NCBI GenBank assembly: GCA_902563105.1
Contig: CACEVU010000002.1
Span: forward strand, 200,618-264,617
DNA from: an uncultured SAR86 cluster bacterium
Lineage (GTDB): Bacteria > Pseudomonadota > Gammaproteobacteria > Magnimaribacterales > AG-339-G14
Direction: 5' to 3'
Length of the DNA: 64,000 bases
The notes beneath the pieces were generated by a model. It had not been told where the DNA came from. It saw only the letters and a list, made by a program, of their open reading frames with translations, and did not search any database. Both the position numbers and the translations under genes were made by a program. Numbering within the stretch: position 1 is the stretch's first letter; every line of letters starts with the position of its first letter. Below, in pieces: positions 12,425-21,436 of this stretch.

Positions 12425-12805
12425 TTATTTAAGCTCTACTTTAGCGCCAGCTTCTTCAAGTTGAGTTTTAGCTTGATCGGCTTCTTCTTTGTTAGCGCCT
12501 TCTTTTACAGAAGCGGGGGCTCCATCTACAATTGCCTTGGCTTCTTTCAAACCTAATCCGGTGATTGCTCTCACAGCCTTAATAACATCGATTTTCTTTT
12601 CGCCAACATCGGCTAAGAAAATTTCAAACTCACTCTGTTCCTCCGCAGCTTCAGCAGCATCTCCAGCAGCTGGAGCTGCCGCAGCAGCAACTGGCGCAGC
12701 AGCTGTAACGCCAAACTTCTCTTCCATTAATTTTACTAGATCCACAACATCCATAACGCTCATCTCTGATATTGCGTCTAATATTTCTTCTTTAGTAATA
12801 GCCAT
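12425..12805 (-). CDS. rplL: 50S ribosomal protein L7/L12
   Basis: Stalk protein that recruits translation GTPases. It has the N-terminal dimerisation helix (about residues 1-33), an Ala/Pro-rich hinge (about 37-55) and the globular C-terminal domain with DVIKAVR and [15 protein letters not shown]. Length 126 residues. A Shine-Dalgarno GGAG sits seven bases before the ATG. It follows rplJ by 26 bases, as in the conserved rplJL pair. Confidence 0.97.
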   Translation of the reverse strand: MAITKEEILDAISEMSVMDVVDLVKLMEEKFGVTAAAPVAAAAAPAAGDAAEAAEEQSEFEIFLADVGEKKIDVIKAVRAITGLGLKEAKAIVDGAPASVKEGANKEEADQAKTQLEEAGAKVELK

Positions 12806-12831
12806 TATTTATCTCCGTAAAACTTAGATAT

Positions 12832-13350
12832 TTATGATTTTGTCTGACTCACAGCATTAAAAGTTCTTACCAGTTGAGATGGAACTTCGTTGAGAGTTCC
12901 AGCAAATTTGTTAAGAGGAGCCTGAATTAAACCCATAAGTATTGAAATTGCCTCTTCTTTTGAAGGAAGGGATGCTAAAACCTTAAGTTCAACTGGTTCT
13001 AGAAAACCCTCTCCAATTGAAAGGCCTTTAACTTCAAAAGATTCTTCTTTAGCAGCGTAATCCTTAATTAATTTTGCTGCTCCTTGAAAGTCTTCCATTG
13101 AAAAAGCTAAGAGAGTCGGTCCAGATAAGATTTCATTTAAAGAATCAAACTTTGTATTCTCTAAAGCTTTCTTAGCCAAAGTATTTTTGATAACTTTTAA
13201 ATGGACTGATTTAGATTTAGCATCCTTTCTTAATTGAGTTAAACCTGGAACATTAGTTCCGCGGTAATCAATCGCAATAACTGAAAAAGCTTCTTGAGCA
13301 ATTTTATTTAAATTCTCGACTAAAACTTTTTTGGTATCTAAGCGTGACAT
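12832..13350 (-). CDS. rplJ: 50S ribosomal protein L10
   Basis: Base of the ribosomal stalk; binds 23S rRNA and L7/L12 dimers. The family pattern is clear: an opening with VIAIDYRGTNVPGLTQLR, VIKNTLAKKAL, and SGPTLLAFS. Length 172 residues. A strong Shine-Dalgarno (AAAGGAGG) lies nine bases before the ATG. The 187-base region upstream holds inverted repeats consistent with an L10 leader, so rplJL may be controlled apart from rplKA. Confidence 0.96.
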   Translation of the reverse strand: MSRLDTKKVLVENLNKIAQEAFSVIAIDYRGTNVPGLTQLRKDAKSKSVHLKVIKNTLAKKALENTKFDSLNEILSGPTLLAFSMEDFQGAAKLIKDYAAKEESFEVKGLSIGEGFLEPVELKVLASLPSKEEAISILMGLIQAPLNKFAGTLNEVPSQLVRTFNAVSQTKS

Positions 13351-13537
13351 TTATTAAAACCTCCTTTGAAAAAATTTTCCAAAAAAGGAACCTTTCGCCC
13401 ATATGGAAAAACCATTATGAGCTATCTGCGCAGGAAAAATTAAGTTTAAACAATTTAAACTCCTACGGTCTAAGACGGTTGTAACGAAGTTACAACAGCT
13501 TAAAATTCTTTTTTTCACAACTGAAATCATATTCAAA
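13351..13537 (-). promoter_or_regulatory. Structured rplJ leader (candidate L10 leader)
   Basis: This 187-base gap is the longest in the ribosomal block and contains two perfect 8-bp inverted repeats with 3-base loops: 13478-13496 (GTTGTAAC/GTTACAAC) and 13443-13461 (AGTTTAAA/TTTAAACT). The well-known L10 leader RNA occupies this position in many bacteria and is bound by L10-L12 to repress rplJL. Position and structure fit; the specific kink-turn motif was not verified. A TTGACA inside the rplA end (13563-13558) could be the -35 of a local promoter, but its -10 is weak. Confidence 0.55.
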
Positions 13538-14194
13538 TTAAAAATTTAGTTTTGCTGTGTCAATTTCAAATCCTTTCCCCATAGTTGAAGAAAGAGTTAC
13601 TTTAGATATGTAGATACCTTTAGCAGAAGGAGGTTTAGCCTTTTTAACATCTGTTAAAAAAGCTTCTAAATTATCCTTTAATTGTTCTTCTGTGTAACCA
13701 ATCTGTCCTATACGGGCGTGAATTATACCCTGATTATCTGATTTATACCTAATTTGACCAGATTTTGCATTTTTTACAGTATTTGGAATATCCTTAGTAA
13801 CTGTTTCAGATTTTGGGTTTGGCATAAGTCCTTTGGGGCCCAGAATTTGGCCTAACGGAGAAACTACTTTCATCGTATCTGGAGTTGCAATGACAACATC
13901 AAAATCTATATTTCCACTTTTGATCTCTTCTGCTAGATCTTCCATACCGACTTTATCCGCTCCTGCTTCTTTAGCTTGACTTGCTTCATCTCCTTCTGCA
14001 AAAACTGCAACTCTAAAAGACTTTCCATTTCCATGTGGTAAATTTGAAGCTCCTCTCACATTTTGATCTGATTTCGAAGAATCAATTCCTAAGTTAATGG
14101 AAATATCTAAGGACTCGATAAATTTTTTTGATGCTTCGTTGCTCAACTCGTCAAGAGCTTCTTTTAGTAAATATTTTTTAGTTTCTTCTGCCAT
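13538..14194 (-). CDS. rplA: 50S ribosomal protein L1
   Basis: L1 forms the mobile stalk at the ribosomal E site and can repress its own operon. Conserved segments: [13 protein letters not shown], the stretch [16 protein letters not shown], and a C-terminal segment with KPPSAKGIY. Length 218 residues, slightly shorter than the usual 230, mainly at the N-terminus. The ATG shares one base with the rplK stop. Confidence 0.96.
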   Translation of the reverse strand: MAEETKKYLLKEALDELSNEASKKFIESLDISINLGIDSSKSDQNVRGASNLPHGNGKSFRVAVFAEGDEASQAKEAGADKVGMEDLAEEIKSGNIDFDVVIATPDTMKVVSPLGQILGPKGLMPNPKSETVTKDIPNTVKNAKSGQIRYKSDNQGIIHARIGQIGYTEEQLKDNLEAFLTDVKKAKPPSAKGIYISKVTLSSTMGKGFEIDTAKLNF

Positions 14195-14622
14195 TAATCT
14201 ACCTCAATACCCATACTCCTTGCGCTTCCTTCAATAATTTTTACAGCTTGATCAATATCGGTTGCATTAAGATCTACCATTTTTGCTTCGGCGATTTCTT
14301 CCAACTGCTTTCTCGAGACCTTTCCAACTTTCTCTGAATTTGGCGTAGCACTTCCTTTTGAAAGCCCAGCAGCTTTTTTCAGTAAAACGCTAGCCGGAGT
14401 AGTTTTTACAAGAAAATCAAAACTTCTGTCTTCATAAACAGTTATAACAACAGGAACTGGAAGATTTTTTTCTAAATCATTTGTTTTAGAGTTGAAAGCA
14501 TTGCAAAAATCCATCAGATTTACTCCGTGTTGACCAAGGGCTGGTCCTACTGGAGGACTTGGTGAGGCAGCTCCTGCAGGAACTTGAAGTTTTATATATG
14601 TCATTATTTTTTTTTCTGCCAC
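14194..14622 (-). CDS. rplK: 50S ribosomal protein L11
   Basis: L11 shapes the GTPase-associated centre and is needed for RelA activation. The proline-rich [16 protein letters not shown] is intact, as is the C-terminal rRNA-binding domain ending in RSMGIEVD. Length 142 residues. The start codon is GTG, with AGAGG six bases upstream; this start matches the family N-terminus (MA.K....YIKLQV). Two bases separate it from nusG. Confidence 0.96.
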   Translation of the reverse strand: MAEKKIMTYIKLQVPAGAASPSPPVGPALGQHGVNLMDFCNAFNSKTNDLEKNLPVPVVITVYEDRSFDFLVKTTPASVLLKKAAGLSKGSATPNSEKVGKVSRKQLEEIAEAKMVDLNATDIDQAVKIIEGSARSMGIEVD

Positions 14623-14624
14623 AT

Positions 14625-15158
14625 CTAACCTCTTTCAATTTGAGAAAAATCTAATTCCACTGGGGTTGATCTTCCAAATATCATTACAGCAACTTTTACT
14701 TTTCCTTTTTGATTATCCGCTTCTTCAACCACACCACTAAAATCATTAAATGGGCCGTCAATTACTCTTATCATTTCCCCTGGCTCATAAACCGTACCTG
14801 AAGATGTTTCATCAATTCCGTGCTCCATTTGATTTAGGATTTTTGCAGCTTCAGCATCAGTAATTGATTTAGGATTATTTTTTGACCCTCCAATAAAGCC
14901 AAGAACTCTCGGCGTTTCTTTTACTAAATGCCAAGTATCATCATTCATCTCCATTTCAACAAGAATATATCCAGGAAAAAATTTTTTTTCTGTAATTTTT
15001 TCTTTGCCGCCTTTCAATTCAACGATTTCATGAGTTGGGATTTCTATTCTGCCAAACTGTTCTTCTTTTCCATCAAGTTTAATTCTCTCTAAAAGTTGTT
15101 CTTTAGCCTTATTTTCATAACCAGAATAGGAATTTATTACGTACCATGCTTTAGACAT
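14625..15158 (-). CDS. nusG: Transcription termination/antitermination protein NusG
   Basis: NusG binds RNA polymerase and either Rho or ribosomal S10. The NGN domain starts with [18 protein letters not shown], and the C-terminal KOW domain contains [17 protein letters not shown] and ends in VELDFSQIE. Length 177 residues is typical. It lies three bases after secE, the universal pairing. Confidence 0.97.
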   Translation of the reverse strand: MSKAWYVINSYSGYENKAKEQLLERIKLDGKEEQFGRIEIPTHEIVELKGGKEKITEKKFFPGYILVEMEMNDDTWHLVKETPRVLGFIGGSKNNPKSITDAEAAKILNQMEHGIDETSSGTVYEPGEMIRVIDGPFNDFSGVVEEADNQKGKVKVAVMIFGRSTPVELDFSQIERG

Positions 15159-15161
15159 ATA

Positions 15162-15503
15162 TCAACCTAAGATCAAACTCATTAAAAAAGAAAAAAGCGA
15201 GTCTAAACCCCACAGAATAAGTGCAGCAATAATTACAACTCCTACAACTATGAGAGTTGTTTGAGTTGTCTCGGTCCTATTAGGCCAGACCACTTTTTTG
15301 ATTTCTGTCATAGATTGCTTAATTGTTTCAAATGCCATGGAGCCGAATTCAGTAAATCTCAAAACAAAAAGACCTATAGAAAACAATACTACAACTCCGA
15401 GCACTCTATATAAAAGACCTAAATCATTGTAATAAGAGTTTCCCCAAACTGCTCCGGCAATTATTGCTAAACCCACTAACCAAAGACTTTTACTTAAAAT
15501 CAT
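15162..15503 (-). CDS. secE: Preprotein translocase subunit SecE
   Basis: Inner-membrane subunit that clamps SecY. Starting from the ATG at 15503, preceded by GGAG at four bases, the protein has 113 residues: two N-terminal hydrophobic segments (about 8-25 and 36-52), the conserved amphipathic stretch with EIKKVVWPNRTET, and a third membrane helix. Three helices is the enterobacterial form. A GTG at 15524 would add seven residues but has no ribosome-binding site. tRNA-Trp ends 51 bases upstream, so it is probably cotranscribed with tuf and tRNA-Trp. Confidence 0.95.
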   Translation of the reverse strand: MILSKSLWLVGLAIIAGAVWGNSYYNDLGLLYRVLGVVVLFSIGLFVLRFTEFGSMAFETIKQSMTEIKKVVWPNRTETTQTTLIVVGVVIIAALILWGLDSLFSFLMSLILG

Positions 15504-15554
15504 AAAGCTCCATTCATACCACACTCAAAAAACAAGAAAACAGAGGCCCTCTTT

Positions 15555-15630
15555 TGGCAGGCCAGGAGGGAATTGAACCCCCAACCTGCGGTTTTGGAGA
15601 CCGCCGCTCTACCAATTGAGCTACTGGCCT
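15555..15630 (-). tRNA. trpT: tRNA-Trp (CCA anticodon)
   Basis: A 76-base cloverleaf with acceptor AGGCCAG/CTGGCCT, encoded CCA end, and anticodon loop CTCCAAA giving anticodon CCA. Its first two bases are also part of the tuf TAG stop codon, so the 5' end must be cut inside or right after the tuf reading frame. It lies between tuf and secE, as in E. coli. Confidence 0.97.
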
Positions 15631-16822
15631 ATTGAATAATCTTAGAAACTACTCCGGCACCTACAGTTCTACCACCTTCACGAATAGCAAACTTCATTCC
15701 ATCTTCCATTGCTACTGGAGAAATCAATTCAACTGTCACAGCAATATCATCTCCTGGCATAACCATCTCAACCCCATCAGGAAGAGTTACCTCGCCCGTA
15801 ACATCTGTAGTTCTCACATAAAATTGGGGTCTGTATCCTTTAAAAAAAGGAGTATGTCTTCCTCCTTCTTCTTTACTTAAGACATATACTTGAGCTTCAA
15901 ATTTTGTATGAGGAGTTATTGATCCAGGGGCTGATAAAACTTGCCCTCTTTCGACATCTTCCCTTTTTGTTCCTCTCAGGAGTACTCCAACATTTTCTCC
16001 AGCTTTTCCTTCATCTAATAGCTTTCTAAACATTTCAACTCCAGTACAAACCGTTTTTTCAGTGTCTCTAATACCAACAATTTCCATCTCATCATTGACT
16101 TTTACTTCACCTCTTTCAATTCTTCCTGTAACAACAGTTCCTCTTCCTTGAATTGAGAAAATGTCTTCAATCGGCATCAAAAATGGTTTATCTGTTTCTC
16201 TAGTTGGTTCAGGTATATATGAGTCAATAGCTTCAACTAGTTTTACAATTGATTGTTTTCCGTATTCAGAATCATCGCCTTCAAGAGCTTTCAGTGCAGA
16301 CCCAATGATAATAGGTGTATCATCACCTGGAAATTCATACTCATTTAATAAGTCTCTGACTTCAACTTCTACAAGCTCAATCAATTCCGCATCATCAACT
16401 TGATCTGCCTTGTTTAGGTAAACGACTATATATGGCACTCCAACTTGTCTAGCTAATAAAATGTGTTCTCTTGTTTGAGGCATTGGACCGTCTGCGCAAT
16501 TGACTACCAAAATTGCCCCATCCATTTGAGCAGCACCTGTAATCATATTCTTAATATAGTCTGCGTGGCCCGGACAATCTACATGAGCATAATGTCTTGC
16601 AGCAGAATCATATTCTACATGGGAGGTAGCAATTGTTATTCCTCTTTCTCTCTCTTCAGGGGCATTATCAATTCCGTCAAAAGCAACTGCCTCACCTGTT
16701 CCTTGAACTTCCGCACATACTTTAGTCAGAGCTGCAGTTAGAGTAGTTTTTCCATGGTCTACATGGCCAATAGTGCCTACATTTAAATGTGGTTTGGTTC
16801 TCTCGAATTTTTCTTTTGACAT
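15629..16822 (-). CDS. tuf: Elongation factor Tu
   Basis: GTPase that delivers aminoacyl-tRNA to the ribosome. G motifs: GHVDHGKT at residues 19-26, DCPGH at 82-86 and NKAD at 137-140; domains 2 and 3 are complete through [14 protein letters not shown]. Length 397 residues. It is the only tuf copy in the window; the str-operon position between fusA and rpsJ is empty. The gene sits in tRNA-Tyr, tRNA-Thr, tuf, tRNA-Trp, secE, nusG. The stop codon TAG overlaps the first two bases of tRNA-Trp. Confidence 0.98.
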   Translation of the reverse strand: MSKEKFERTKPHLNVGTIGHVDHGKTTLTAALTKVCAEVQGTGEAVAFDGIDNAPEERERGITIATSHVEYDSAARHYAHVDCPGHADYIKNMITGAAQMDGAILVVNCADGPMPQTREHILLARQVGVPYIVVYLNKADQVDDAELIELVEVEVRDLLNEYEFPGDDTPIIIGSALKALEGDDSEYGKQSIVKLVEAIDSYIPEPTRETDKPFLMPIEDIFSIQGRGTVVTGRIERGEVKVNDEMEIVGIRDTEKTVCTGVEMFRKLLDEGKAGENVGVLLRGTKREDVERGQVLSAPGSITPHTKFEAQVYVLSKEEGGRHTPFFKGYRPQFYVRTTDVTGEVTLPDGVEMVMPGDDIAVTVELISPVAMEDGMKFAIREGGRTVGAGVVSKIIQ

Positions 16823-16850
16823 TTTTATTCCTCTCTATAAACTTTTTTTA

Positions 16851-16926
<76 letters not shown>

Positions 16927-16997
16927 AGATCCTTATTCATGCAGGAGTAAAGCTTAAAGAAAGAAAAATCTCTCCTTAGACCCTTACTCCGAACGGT

Positions 16998-17026
16998 TTT
17001 ATACTTAAATTTTACTCTAATTGCAA
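16998..17026 (-). promoter_or_regulatory. Internal promoter before tRNA-Thr/tuf
   Basis: In the spacer between tRNA-Tyr and tRNA-Thr, the minus strand reads TTGCAA (17026-17021), a 17-base spacer, then TATAAA (17003-16998). This gives tRNA-Thr and tuf a second start site independent of the tRNA-Tyr promoter. Downstream, GGAGTAA and TTTACTCC can pair across the rest of the spacer, giving the transcript a structured leader. Confidence 0.6.
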
Positions 17027-17032
17027 CACTTT

Positions 17033-17116
17033 TGGTGGAGGGGGCAGGATTCGAACCTGCGAAGCCGAAGCGTCTGATTTACAGTCAGATGGGTTTGACC
17101 GCTCCCCAACCCCTCC
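17033..17116 (-). tRNA. tRNA-Tyr (GTA anticodon)
   Basis: An 84-base class II tRNA with a long variable arm, acceptor GGAGGGG/CCCCTCC, encoded CCA and anticodon loop CTGTAAA giving GTA. It is the first gene of the tRNA/tuf/secE operon and is divergent from birA, whose start is only 29 bases away. Confidence 0.97.
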
Positions 17117-17129
17117 TATAGAGTTGTGT

Positions 17130-17158
17130 ATTCTCTGAGCACACATGAAAGATGTCAA
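17130..17158 (-). promoter_or_regulatory. Promoter of the tRNA-Tyr/tuf/secE operon
   Basis: The minus strand carries TTGACA (17158-17153), a 17-base spacer and GAGAAT (17135-17130), ending 13 bases before the tRNA-Tyr 5' end. The -35 lies inside the first codons of the divergent birA gene, so the two genes share a very tight control region. The -10 is only a partial match; the exact -35 and spacing carry the call. Confidence 0.6.
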
Positions 17159-17933
17159 ACAAAATACATTAAAAGAAGAAAAAATCCTTAATTTTCTTGA
17201 AAAAAACTGTGATTTTGAGTGGCATTTATCGCTTCATGAAGAAGTAGAATCAACTAACGATTATCTTTTTGAGTTTGCAAATCCAAATGAATATTGTCTG
17301 TGTGTAGCTGAAAGCCAAACAAAAGGTAGGGGCAGAAATTTGAAAAAATGGCAAAGCCCCAAATATGAAAATATATACATGTCTTTGAGTTTTTCTACCA
17401 ATAAAGAATTGAAAAATTTCAGCTCATTTAGTTTGGTATCAGCTCTTGCAGTACACAATGTTCTATTAGGGCAAAATATTTTTACTGAAATTAAATGGCC
17501 TAATGATATTTACTTAAATAAAAAGAAAATTGGAGGGATCTTAATAGAAACTTTTTCAAAGGATGGAAAAAATTTGATTGTTGTTGGAATTGGCTTGAAC
17601 GTTTTTATGAAAAATAATACAGAAATTGATAAAGACTGGTCTTCACTTGAATTGGAATTTGAGAATATTGAAATCGATAGAAACGAAATAATATCGAAAA
17701 TTGCAAATGAAGTTTTATTATTGAAGTCAAATTTTGAAAGAAAGGGTTTTGACGGCTTTGTAAAAGATTTCAATAAGTTGAATTTTTTGAAAGACAAAAA
17801 AGTTTTTCTTTCAAATTCAATTAGTAAGGAAGGAACTGCTTTGGATATAAATTCCGATGGATCTCTAAATGTCAGAATAGATAATCAAACAAAAAAGATA
17901 TCTTCTGGAGAGGTTTCGATAAATATAAATTAA
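17145..17933 (+). CDS. birA: Biotin-protein ligase, monofunctional
   Basis: Activates biotin with ATP and attaches it to the acetyl-CoA carboxylase carrier (AccB, encoded at 60141). The biotinyl-AMP binding loop GRGRNLKKW is at residues 61-69 and the KWPND motif at 117-121, followed by KKIGGILIE. Length 262 residues against about 320 in E. coli: only about 25 residues precede the catalytic domain, so the N-terminal winged helix that makes BirA a repressor of the biotin operon is missing. This enzyme should therefore be catalytic only. It is divergent from tRNA-Tyr. Confidence 0.93.
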   Translation: MKDVKQNTLKEEKILNFLEKNCDFEWHLSLHEEVESTNDYLFEFANPNEYCLCVAESQTKGRGRNLKKWQSPKYENIYMSLSFSTNKELKNFSSFSLVSALAVHNVLLGQNIFTEIKWPNDIYLNKKKIGGILIETFSKDGKNLIVVGIGLNVFMKNNTEIDKDWSSLELEFENIEIDRNEIISKIANEVLLLKSNFERKGFDGFVKDFNKLNFLKDKKVFLSNSISKEGTALDINSDGSLNVRIDNQTKKISSGEVSININ

Positions 17934-17977
17934 TCTGCAATTTATTTTTTAATTAATATATCATCTTCATCTGATTT

Positions 17978-18053
17978 GCTGGCGTAGCTCAGTTGGTAGA
18001 GCTCCTGATTTGTAATCAGGCGGTCGTTGGTTCGAATCCAATCGCCAGCTCCA
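17978..18053 (+). tRNA. tRNA-Thr (TGT anticodon)
   Basis: A 76-base cloverleaf with acceptor GCTGGCG/CGCCAGC, encoded CCA, and anticodon loop TTTGTAA giving TGT. It follows birA by 44 AT-rich bases and faces the convergent membrane-protein gene that ends three bases beyond it. Confidence 0.97.
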
Positions 18054-18056
18054 ATA

Positions 18057-18416
18057 TTATTTAAATTTCTCTTCTTCGATTATCTGAGCGTCTTCTATAT
18101 CTTTAGCTTTGCTTTTTGTATTCTTTTTTTCAAAACTTTTATTTCTAAAGAAAAAAAACAAAAATCCAATTAGATAGGGCCAGAAAAAAAGTAATGCGGA
18201 AAATAAAATATTCCACTCCCAGACAAATGTTGCTCCTATGATCCCTAAAACTGGACCTAGAAAAGGAGTAAAGGTAAGAAAGAGAGAGATGATAAATAAA
18301 ATACCTTCCAGAAAGGTGCTTTGTACCATAAAGATAAGTTTTAAAGCATCTGTGACAGCGCTTATCTGATAGATGGAAATTGTGATGTAAAAAAATAAAA
18401 CAATAAAAAAAGGCAT
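18057..18416 (-). CDS. Small integral membrane protein, unknown function
   Basis: A 119-residue protein from the ATG at 18416 (an in-frame TTG at 18422 would add two residues). Three hydrophobic segments are visible, roughly residues 3-20, 30-64 (probably two passes) and 68-90, with PFLGPVLGIIGA in the centre, followed by a charged tail (KKNTKSKAKD, EDAQIIEEEK). I do not recognise the family. It is convergent with tRNA-Thr and divergent from the GH3 gene. A second open frame covers much of the same strand but encodes no recognisable pattern. Confidence 0.65.
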   Translation of the reverse strand: MPFFIVLFFYITISIYQISAVTDALKLIFMVQSTFLEGILFIISLFLTFTPFLGPVLGIIGATFVWEWNILFSALLFFWPYLIGFLFFFFRNKSFEKKNTKSKAKDIEDAQIIEEEKFK

Positions 18417-18457
18417 TCTCAAAAAGCAATTTTACAAAGTATACTCTTTACTCTGTT

Positions 18458-20893
18458 ATGAAATTAAAAAAAATAATTTCCAAACTATCTCTTGAAGAAA
18501 AAGTTTCTTTGTTATCAGGTTTTGATAACTGGTATACCCCAAATATTAAAAAACATGTAATACCAAAGATAAAAATGTCCGATGGTCCAAACGGAGTAAG
18601 AGGAGATTCCAGTACCCCTCAAACTTCAGCTTGTTTTCCTAGCCCTATTCTTTTGGGAGCAACCTGGAATGAAAAACTAATTAAAAAAATTGGCTCGGCT
18701 ACAGGTGAGGAAGCCTTATATAAGGATGTTGATGTTCTTCTAGCTCCTACTATAAATTTACATCGTCACCCACTTGGGGGTCGTCATTTTGAGTGTTATT
18801 CTGAAGATCCTGTTTTAACTTCAAAAATTGCCTGCTCTTATGTCTCCGGTGTTCAAAGTAAGGGGGTTGCCGCTTGTTTAAAGCATTTTGCTGGAAACGA
18901 TACTGAATTTGAAAGACACCTTGTTAGTTCCAACATAGATGAAAAAACATTAAGAGAGCTTTATTTATATCCTTTTGAAATGGGAATAAAAAAAGCCAAA
19001 GCTAAAGTCGTGATGTCGGCCTATAACAAAGTAAATAATATTTATTGCAGTTCTCATGATGAATTAATAAATCAAATTTTGAAAAAAGAATGGAAATTTG
19101 ATGGTTATGTTGTGAGTGACTGGGGAGCTGCATTAGAAACTGTGGAGAATGCCAATGGCGGTCTAGATTTAGAAATGCCTGGGCCAGCTAAAACTTGGGG
19201 GGAAAACCTAGTTGATGCGGTTAAAAATGGGCTTGTTAAAGAAGAAACAATTGACGAGAAAGTGAAGAGAATTCTCAACGTTGCAAAGTTCACAAATAGG
19301 TTCAACAAAAAAAGAGTTGCAGAGAAAAGCATTGATAAAAAGTCTCATCGTGAACTAATTAAAAAAACTGCTACCGAAGGTATGGTTCTTTTAAAGAATG
19401 AAGAAGTATTACCTTTTGATAAAACTAAAATTTCTAAAATTGCTCTAATCGGTCCAAACGTTAAAGATAGTCAAATTATCGGTGGCGGAAGTGCAGGTTT
19501 GAAACCTCATTACGAAATTCATCCCTTAGAGGGAATTTCAGATTTCTTAAAGGAAGAAAAAGTAAAAATAAATTATGCAAAAGGTTGCCATGTTGATAAA
19601 TATCATCCTCCTTTAGAAAAAGAAAAATCTTACGTTCCAGGAAAAAAAGAAAATGGATTTGAAGTTGAGTTTTTTAGAGGAAAAACTTTTGATGGAGAGC
19701 CAATAGCAAGACAAGTTTTAAGTGGAAATAGGTTTTGGGCCTTGCAAGGATTTGCAAGAAAGTTTTTGGATGAAAAGGAAAGGCCTGAATTATCTGTTAA
19801 ATTTTCTACTACTTATAAACCAGAGATTTCAGGAGAATTTGAATTTGAGGTTTTTAGTATTGGTTTATCCAGAATCAAAATCAACAGAAAGGAGTTAGTT
19901 GATAATTGGTCATCTCAAAAAAAAGGAGAAGCTTTTTTTGGTTTTGCATGTGCTCCAAAGAGAAACAAAATAAAATTTTCTAAGGGAAGAGAATATTTAG
20001 TAGAAGTTGAGTATGAATTTGAAGGGAGATTTCCTGCAATACAATTTGGCTGTAGACCGCCTGACCCAAAAAATTTACTTGAAGAAGCAGTGAAAGTAGC
20101 AAAGCAATCTGATGCGGTAGTTCTGGTTGTAGGCACAAATTCAGATTGGGAAACTGAAGGCAATGATAGAAAAAGTTTAAGCCTTCCAGGCGAGCAGGAT
20201 GCTCTTATAAAAAGGATTTTAGCTACAAATAAAAATACGGTTTTAGTAATAAACACTGGATCTCCTGTAAGCATGCCCTGGATAAAGTCGTGCCCAGCAA
20301 TTTTACAAACTTGGTTTCCAGGACAGGAATTTGGAAATGCTTTAGCAGAAATATTATTTGGCAAAGAAAGTCCAAGTGGCAAGTTGCCTACAACTTATCC
20401 CAAAAAACTATCTGATACGCCAGCATATTCCTCTTATCCGGGTAAAAACTTGCAAATGGATTACAAAGAAAAATTATTGGTTGGTTATAAATGGTACGAC
20501 AAGAAGAAAATTGAACCCCTTTTTCCTTTTGGTCACGGTTTGTCTTACTCAAAATTTAAATTAAAAAAGGTTTCTGTTACAAAGAAAAAACACGAAATCA
20601 AAACTAAAGTAAAACTTAAAAATATTGGCGACTTTTCTACTTTTGAAACTGTGCAGTGCTATCTAGAAAGAAAAACAGTGAAGGCACAGACACCAAAAAA
20701 GAAACTCGTAGATTTTAAAAAGTTAAAAATTCCAAAAAACAAATCCAAGAAATTAACTTTAAAAGTTTCTAAAAGAGACCTCTCAGAATGGGATGTGAAA
20801 AAATCTAAATGGGAAATTGCTAAAGGGGATTACGTTATTCATATAGGGACCTCTATAAAGGATATTTCAATTTTAGAAGAGATAAAAATTTAA
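18458..20893 (+). CDS. Glycoside hydrolase family 3 enzyme (beta-glucosidase type) with PA14 insert
   Basis: Probably hydrolyses beta-linked gluco-oligosaccharides. The N-terminal barrel carries KHFAGND at residues 142-148 and the nucleophile D221 in VVSDWGA. The GH3 C-terminal domain starts near IALIGPN; a PA14-like insert (about 405-540, with FEVEFFRGKTF) is followed by the likely acid/base glutamate in WETEGNDRKSL and a C-terminal fibronectin-like domain. Length 811 residues. No signal peptide is visible, so it is presumably cytoplasmic, needing oligosaccharide import. A TATACT box (18440-18445) lies 12 bases before the ATG and no Shine-Dalgarno is visible. Its end overlaps rraA by four bases. 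Substrate is inferred only from the family. Confidence 0.92.
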   Translation: MKLKKIISKLSLEEKVSLLSGFDNWYTPNIKKHVIPKIKMSDGPNGVRGDSSTPQTSACFPSPILLGATWNEKLIKKIGSATGEEALYKDVDVLLAPTINLHRHPLGGRHFECYSEDPVLTSKIACSYVSGVQSKGVAACLKHFAGNDTEFERHLVSSNIDEKTLRELYLYPFEMGIKKAKAKVVMSAYNKVNNIYCSSHDELINQILKKEWKFDGYVVSDWGAALETVENANGGLDLEMPGPAKTWGENLVDAVKNGLVKEETIDEKVKRILNVAKFTNRFNKKRVAEKSIDKKSHRELIKKTATEGMVLLKNEEVLPFDKTKISKIALIGPNVKDSQIIGGGSAGLKPHYEIHPLEGISDFLKEEKVKINYAKGCHVDKYHPPLEKEKSYVPGKKENGFEVEFFRGKTFDGEPIARQVLSGNRFWALQGFARKFLDEKERPELSVKFSTTYKPEISGEFEFEVFSIGLSRIKINRKELVDNWSSQKKGEAFFGFACAPKRNKIKFSKGREYLVEVEYEFEGRFPAIQFGCRPPDPKNLLEEAVKVAKQSDAVVLVVGTNSDWETEGNDRKSLSLPGEQDALIKRILATNKNTVLVINTGSPVSMPWIKSCPAILQTWFPGQEFGNALAEILFGKESPSGKLPTTYPKKLSDTPAYSSYPGKNLQMDYKEKLLVGYKWYDKKKIEPLFPFGHGLSYSKFKLKKVSVTKKKHEIKTKVKLKNIGDFSTFETVQCYLERKTVKAQTPKKKLVDFKKLKIPKNKSKKLTLKVSKRDLSEWDVKKSKWEIAKGDYVIHIGTSIKDISILEEIKI

Positions 20894-21366
20894 TCTAAAT
20901 CTAACTGTTCTTTAGAAACCAATATCCCGCTTTCATCAGCGTAAGCCCAATTTCCAGATTCAATTGAGATACCCCCAAAATTAATATCAATTCCTATTTC
21001 GCCTCGATCTTTTTTTTCACTTTTTTTTGGAACTGAGCCCAAAGCAAATATTCCAATGTTGAACTTAGACAGGACCTCAACATCTCTCACGCAGCCATTT
21101 ATAATGATAGCTTGCCAATTATTTTTTTCCGCAGACTCTGCAATCATGTCTCCCATTAAGGCAACTCTGGTACTACCTTGACCATCTACGATCAAAATTT
21201 TTCCATCGCCCTCTTCACCCAGAATTTGCTTAACTTTCGAATTATCATCAGGGCAAATTACAGTTTCAATTTTTCCTGAAAAAAAACCTTTTTTGCCAAA
21301 ATTCGTAAACTGCAAATTTAAAAAATCTACATGGGGGTACTTATCACTCAGGTCTGGGGTGGTCAT
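20890..21366 (-). CDS. rraA: RraA family protein
   Basis: In E. coli RraA binds and inhibits RNase E; many homologues act as aldolases or oxaloacetate decarboxylases, so the role is not certain. Conserved elements: the opening TPDLSDKYP, GDMIAESAEKN, IINGCVRDVE and YADESGIL near the end. Length 158 residues is typical. It is divergent from rnr (another RNA-decay gene), with a 70-base shared control region, and its last four bases overlap the convergent GH3 gene. Confidence 0.9.
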   Translation of the reverse strand: MTTPDLSDKYPHVDFLNLQFTNFGKKGFFSGKIETVICPDDNSKVKQILGEEGDGKILIVDGQGSTRVALMGDMIAESAEKNNWQAIIINGCVRDVEVLSKFNIGIFALGSVPKKSEKKDRGEIGIDINFGGISIESGNWAYADESGILVSKEQLDLD

Positions 21367-21423
21367 ATATTTCTATCAATATACATTAAAAAATTAAATC
21401 GCTTTATAGATTATCAGGAGCAG

Positions 21424-21429
21424 TATAAT
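21424..21429 (+). promoter_or_regulatory. -10 box immediately upstream of rnr
   Basis: A perfect TATAAT ends only seven bases before the rnr ATG, so transcription would start at or next to the initiation codon. The hexamer expected at -35 (about 21401-21406, GCTTTA) is weak. A CAGGAG at 21416-21421 is 15 bases from the ATG, too far for a normal ribosome-binding site. Confidence 0.5.
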
Positions 21430-21436
21430 TGTATAA

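Noticed and set aside
13354-13536. 60-codon open frame on the minus strand upstream of rplJ
   Set aside because: It coincides with the structured rplJ leader, begins far from any ribosome-binding site and has no protein-like pattern; the RNA structure explains the region better.
16927-17032. Searched for the tRNA-Gly usually found between tRNA-Tyr and tRNA-Thr
   Set aside because: No cloverleaf, anticodon arm or CCA end; the spacer instead holds a promoter.
18145-18429. Second open frame on the same strand as the small membrane protein
   Set aside because: It overlaps the other frame almost completely; its product has no coherent hydrophobic pattern, while the 18057-18416 frame does.
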